Part shown: in pieces, positions 61,077 through 64,000 of the stretch | How positions within the stretch are numbered: position 1 is the stretch's first letter | How the letters are laid out: every line of letters begins with the position of its first letter | Assembly: GCF_002014765.1 (NCBI RefSeq) | Contig: NZ_MUYT01000001.1 | Coordinates: 1-64,000 of the forward strand | Length of the DNA stretch: 64,000 bases | DNA from: Lwoffella lincolnii | GTDB lineage: Bacteria; Pseudomonadota; Gammaproteobacteria; Pseudomonadales; Moraxellaceae | Direction: 5' to 3' | Made by a program: the position numbers and the translations under genes | Notes under the pieces: generated by a model | Database searches by the model: none | Told to the model about the DNA's origin: nothing | What the model saw: the letters and a program-made list of their open reading frames with translations, nothing else

Positions 61077-61373
61077 TTAAGGCATGGGTAAGGTTTGAAC
61101 AAACGGCTTGATGTCCACATGGGCATATACCCCAGCGTGCAGATAAGGCTCATCTTTGACCCACGCTTGTACCGCATCAAGCGAGTCAAACTCAGCAATG
61201 ACCACACTGCCAGACATCTGCTTACCCCCATGCTCAATGGGAGTAGGGCCTGCGATGACCAAGCGGTTTTGTTCTTGTAAGGCGTTTAGCCGTGCCACAT
61301 GGGCAGGGCGGGCTTGTTGACGTTTGGTTTGGCTGTCAGCAACATCATGACCGATAAGAACGAATAAAGGCAT
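61077..61373 (-). CDS. yciI: YciI family protein
   Basis: A 98-residue dimeric ferredoxin-like-fold protein. MPLFVLIGHDVADSQTKRQQ at the start, RPAHVARLNALQEQNRLVIA, then GGKQMSGSVVIAEFDSLDAV with the His/Asp pair of the family. I chose the ATG at 61373 because AGGA lies 7 bases upstream; the open frame extends 40 codons further. It stands next to yciB, as in E. coli and many relatives. Confidence 0.9.
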   Translation of the reverse strand: MPLFVLIGHDVADSQTKRQQARPAHVARLNALQEQNRLVIAGPTPIEHGGKQMSGSVVIAEFDSLDAVQAWVKDEPYLHAGVYAHVDIKPFVQTLPMP

Positions 61374-61489
61374 TGTGTGTCCTAATTTATGTATTTTGGT
61401 TGGTGTATTTTGGTTAAAGTCAGTATCATGAAACATCGTGAAGCATTGACATAAAAAGCTTTGACATAAAAATCTTTTTTTGGTGAACG

Positions 61490-62038
61490 TCATTCTTGTG
61501 GTTTGCTGAGATTGGGGTTAAGGTGGTTTTTTAACAGAGCAAACTGCCCAACCATAAACAGCAACATAATCGGTATCCAACCCCAAGTTTTAAAATTAAT
61601 CCATGCGTCATTGGACATCATAAAGGCTGTGATATAATGTAACGTTGCCATCAGCATAAAAAACCCACCCCAAGCCAACGTCAACCGCCTCCAGCCCATA
61701 TCTGATAAAGCAAACACATCTTTCATGGCAAGCCTCATCAACGGTTTATTCATGGCAACACTGACAAACAAACTGAACGCAAAAAACCCATTGATAATGG
61801 GGGATTTCCAACGAAGATACACATCATCATGAAGCAACAAACTGATGCCACAAAACAGCACCGTCAGTAGCAACACAACCCATTGTTGTTTGTCTAATTT
61901 GCCCTTTTGTCGCATCAAATGAACAGCATATACCACCAACGTAGCGACCAACAACGCTGCTGCTGCTTGCAAAATGCCGTATTGCTTGGCAACCACAAAA
62001 AAGGCAATCAAAGGGATAAAATCAAGAATGGCTTTCAT
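61490..62038 (-). CDS. yciB: Inner-membrane septation-related protein YciB
   Basis: A 182-residue, five-helix membrane protein of the IspA/YciB family, linked to cell-envelope synthesis and septation. It starts MKAILDFIPLIAFFVVAKQY, has LRWKSPIINGFFAFSLFVSV, and ends with NFKTWGWIPIMLLFMVGQF, all typical. I chose the ATG at 62038; the longer open frame includes a repeat-derived segment (FDIYFDIYL) and is not credible. Confidence 0.93.
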   Translation of the reverse strand: MKAILDFIPLIAFFVVAKQYGILQAAAALLVATLVVYAVHLMRQKGKLDKQQWVVLLLTVLFCGISLLLHDDVYLRWKSPIINGFFAFSLFVSVAMNKPLMRLAMKDVFALSDMGWRRLTLAWGGFFMLMATLHYITAFMMSNDAWINFKTWGWIPIMLLFMVGQFALLKNHLNPNLSKPQE

Positions 62039-62336
62039 AAATAACAACTTGCTAACATATTGGCGTACTTTTGGGCATGATAACAGGCATGATAAAGGTG
62101 AGACCAAATGGAAGTGAGCCAAATAAATATCAAAATAAATATCAAACAAAATGCGTTTGACATTAATATCATACAACATACAATGAATGCCATCACAGAT
62201 GGCATAACACATTAAACGCCATAAAAAAGGCCGCTTAAGTTTAAATCATTCTAAGTTTACACAATTCAAGGCATAAAAAAAAGCCAAAACCGCATTCTTA
62301 GTTTTCACTCACCCAAATGAGCAATTAGGACAATTG

Positions 62337-63212
62337 ATGAAATATGATTTACACTGCCACAGTACTTGTTCTGATGGCACTTATGCCCCTGATGAGCTGG
62401 TCAAGCTTGCCAAAAATCGGGGCATAGATGTACTGGCATTGACTGACCATGACACCATCAGTGGATTGCAAATGGCCAAGCAAACCGCCGAAAGCATTGG
62501 ATTAACCTTTATCTTTGGGGTAGAAATCAGTTGTGTTTATACGCTCACAGGCAGTCATGACAGAGACAAACAACGCAATAAAATCATTCACGTGGTGGGG
62601 CTAAACTTCACCGACATCGATGCCATGCAACAGCAGTTACAGTTTATCCAAGACAGCCGAGCTAATCGTGGGCTTGCCATGGTTAATAAACTTGCTGACA
62701 TATTACACATCGATGCTGATGCTCTTTGGCAACAAGTACTTATCAAAGCGTCTGGCGATGCCAAAGCGGTGGGGCGAAGTCACATCGCTCAAGTATTGCA
62801 CCAAAATGGATACGTACCCACCGTGCAATCTGCGTTTAGCAAATATCTGGCAGACAACAAACCTGCCTATGTCAAGCTTGATGCTTTAAGCCTACAAGAT
62901 GGCGTGGCACTGATACATCGTTGTGGTGGTAAAGCCATATTGGCACACCCCACACGCTATGACCTATCTGCCACCTGTATTCGCCGATTGATGGCTGACT
63001 TTGCTGAATATGGCGGTGATGCGTGTGAATTGCCTGCCATCGATGAGCCACTGAGCAAACGCAAAATGATTGACCGTGTGATACAACAGCATGACCTACA
63101 AGTGTCTGTGGGCAGTGATTTTCATGGCACCAGCATGCCATGGCGAGCATTGGGCGATGTGGCAGAATTAAATGCCACACAAGTCGGTGTGTGGCATGAT
63201 TGGCACATTTAA
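62337..63212 (+). CDS. PHP-domain phosphoesterase (YciV/RNase AM-like)
   Basis: A 291-residue metal-dependent phosphoesterase. PHP motifs are DLHCHSTCSDG, LALTDHDTISG, FGVEISC, IIHVVGLNF, GKAILAHPTRY and SVGSDFHGTSM. E. coli YciV (RNase AM) is a 5'-to-3' exonuclease/3',5'-bisphosphate nucleotidase, and the full-length match suggests the same role. AGGA 6 bases before the ATG. It diverges from yciB. Confidence 0.92.
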   Translation: MKYDLHCHSTCSDGTYAPDELVKLAKNRGIDVLALTDHDTISGLQMAKQTAESIGLTFIFGVEISCVYTLTGSHDRDKQRNKIIHVVGLNFTDIDAMQQQLQFIQDSRANRGLAMVNKLADILHIDADALWQQVLIKASGDAKAVGRSHIAQVLHQNGYVPTVQSAFSKYLADNKPAYVKLDALSLQDGVALIHRCGGKAILAHPTRYDLSATCIRRLMADFAEYGGDACELPAIDEPLSKRKMIDRVIQQHDLQVSVGSDFHGTSMPWRALGDVAELNATQVGVWHDWHI

Positions 63213-63217
63213 TTGAT

Positions 63218-63508
63218 TCTTGAAATATATCCAAATCTATTCTAGAATATTTTCATTTATTGTCTTACATTCCACAGTTAAGTTAAGACTAAATTGCGAG
63301 TACGCAGTAACTTAACTGGTAAGACGTTTCCAAACACACACTTAAGCTAATTCGTGTCTATGACAATCCTAACAGTAGGATTAGCTTAAAATAAGAACCT
63401 AAGATGTACGGTGTGTCGTACGGGCGGTTGCCACTATCTTAGGCTTGCGGTCGGGCTTGACCGTCTAGCAGCAGGAATCCCCGCACTTTAGGGCGGGGAG
63501 GAAGTCAA
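63218..63508 (+). mobile_element. Orphan IS200/IS605-type element without transposase or TnpB
   Basis: It starts after a TTGAT-like site (63213-63217), the target motif known for this family. It contains an 11-base inverted repeat (CAGTTAAGTTA / TAACTTAACTG, 63275-63285 and 63308-63318) flanked by GTCTTAC / GTAAGAC. It ends with the typical right end AATCCCCGC...GCGGGGAGGAAGTCAA. No open frame for tnpA or tnpB is inside. Boundaries are inferred from the family layout. Confidence 0.55.
63340..63508 (+). ncRNA. Possible omega-RNA-like scaffold
   Basis: Serial hairpins: TAAGCT...AATCCTA-ACAG-TAGGATT-AGCTTA (63343-63388), CCTAAGAT...ATCTTAGG (63398-63443), CGGTC-GGGCTT-GACCG (63448-63463) and CCCCGC...GCGGGG (63479-63498), then GAAGTCAA. 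This is the layout of the TnpB guide RNA scaffold, which ends at the element's right end. Expression is not shown. Confidence 0.4.
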
Positions 63509-63628
63509 AGTACTGACGTATCAGCTTGTTGACTGTACCGTAATCATACTATGGTGGCACATTCTCAATCGCATCATTGTTTGTGATGCGTCAATTTCAT
63601 TCTCATTCTAAAGCCTTGTGGAGCATTT

Positions 63629-64000
63629 ATGTTGTCATTAACCAAAACTGTTTTATTAGCATCTTGCTTGTGTGTTCTGGTAGGCTGTACTAAAACCAAA
63701 GAACAACCAATCCAAGCACCAGAAACCGAGGCTGCCACACAATCAGAGGCTAAAACCACCGTTAACTCTGAGTACACACAAAATCCAAACTGGGAAACGA
63801 TTGTCGTTGGCTCAGAAATCAACTATCCACCGTTTGAGTTTCAAGATGAAAGAGGTCTTCCAATGGGTTTTGAGATAGATTTGCTACAAGAGCTTGCCAA
63901 AGCTGAAGGATTTAATGTGCAATTTATCCACCATAACCGCAATGAGATGGCACAGACGCTAGATAATAATAAGTATCGCATTTGGGCATCGGCATTATCT
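63629..64000 (+). CDS. Substrate-binding lipoprotein, SBP family 3 (partial, runs off the window)
   Basis: Starts at an ATG with GGAG upstream. Signal and lipobox are LSLTKTVLLASCLCVLVGC, followed by a Thr/Glu/Ala-rich linker and the SBP_bac_3 start (ETIVVGSEINYPPFEFQDE, then GLPMGFEIDLLQELAKAEGF). It is a third binding lipoprotein in this window and the same type as the one at 11341-12276. Only the first 124 residues are visible. Its promoter must lie just past the orphan IS605-type right end; TTGACT at 63529-63534 is a possible -35. Confidence 0.85.
   Translation, partial: MLSLTKTVLLASCLCVLVGCTKTKEQPIQAPETEAATQSEAKTTVNSEYTQNPNWETIVVGSEINYPPFEFQDERGLPMGFEIDLLQELAKAEGFNVQFIHHNRNEMAQTLDNNKYRIWASALS

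Noticed and set aside
62039..62212. Longer yciB start with 58 extra residues
   Set aside because: The extension is repeat-derived and unlike the compact family; the internal ATG gives the normal length.
63574..63822. 82-codon minus-strand frame near the right edge
   Set aside because: It lies antisense to the start of the SBP lipoprotein gene, which has a clear signal peptide, lipobox and ribosome binding site.

Overview
The window looks like chromosome from a Moraxella-type gammaproteobacterium (family Moraxellaceae). The evidence is a low-GC sequence by eye, single-copy gammaproteobacterial housekeeping genes (aat, bolA, rsmJ, mnmC, yciB, rnfH next to bamE and fur), pilT/pilU for twitching with no flagellar genes, and a decayed IS200/IS605 TnpB. 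I see no rRNA, tRNA, prophage or CRISPR array. Species-level identity cannot be read from the sequence alone.

Layout. 1-11 kb: end of tuf, rimI/aat, bolA, a SirB-like membrane protein, an AT-rich orphan gene next to a gene remnant, hpf, copper ATPase, eno-ftsB-ispD-rpe and small unknown genes. 11-22 kb: two mirrored signalling loci around rpsB-tsf. The left one reads substrate-binding lipoprotein, CheA-like membrane kinase, CheY-like regulator, two CheX-like phosphatases. The right one, on the other strand, reads sugar-binding lipoprotein, CheA-like membrane kinase, CheY-like regulator. 22-34 kb: hflX, an acyltransferase, a LysR regulator, nhaA, purN/purM, an AI-2E family permease, tsaB, uppP, rsmJ. 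34-46 kb: cold-shock gene, ubiA, folD, corA, phoBR with a visible Pho box, ygfZ, an MscS channel overlapping lipB, ppa, engB. 46-54 kb: cytochrome c4, an SNF-like membrane protein, rnfH, bamE, fur, a small lipoprotein, pilU/pilT, yggS, trmB. 54-64 kb: tnpB remnant, DUF2628-like protein, CPA2 antiporter, mnmC, yciI, yciB, a PHP phosphoesterase, an orphan IS605-like structured element and the start of a third substrate-binding lipoprotein.

Most distinctive points. (1) The SBP / sensor-CheA / CheY / CheX modules put a periplasmic sensor (PilJ-like by motif), a PAS-like region, an Hpt domain and a CheA-type ATPase in one polypeptide, with no CheW domain and no separate receptor. With no flagellar genes and with pilT/pilU nearby, they may form a chemosensory input to twitching or another behaviour. 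(2) Many genes end in 13-20 bp tandem duplications that span the stop codon, and conserved proteins carry in-frame micro-repeats in loops and N-termini. (3) Two IS605-type right ends survive without a working TnpB. One keeps an omega-RNA-like fold, and the other supplies the ribosome binding site of the next gene.
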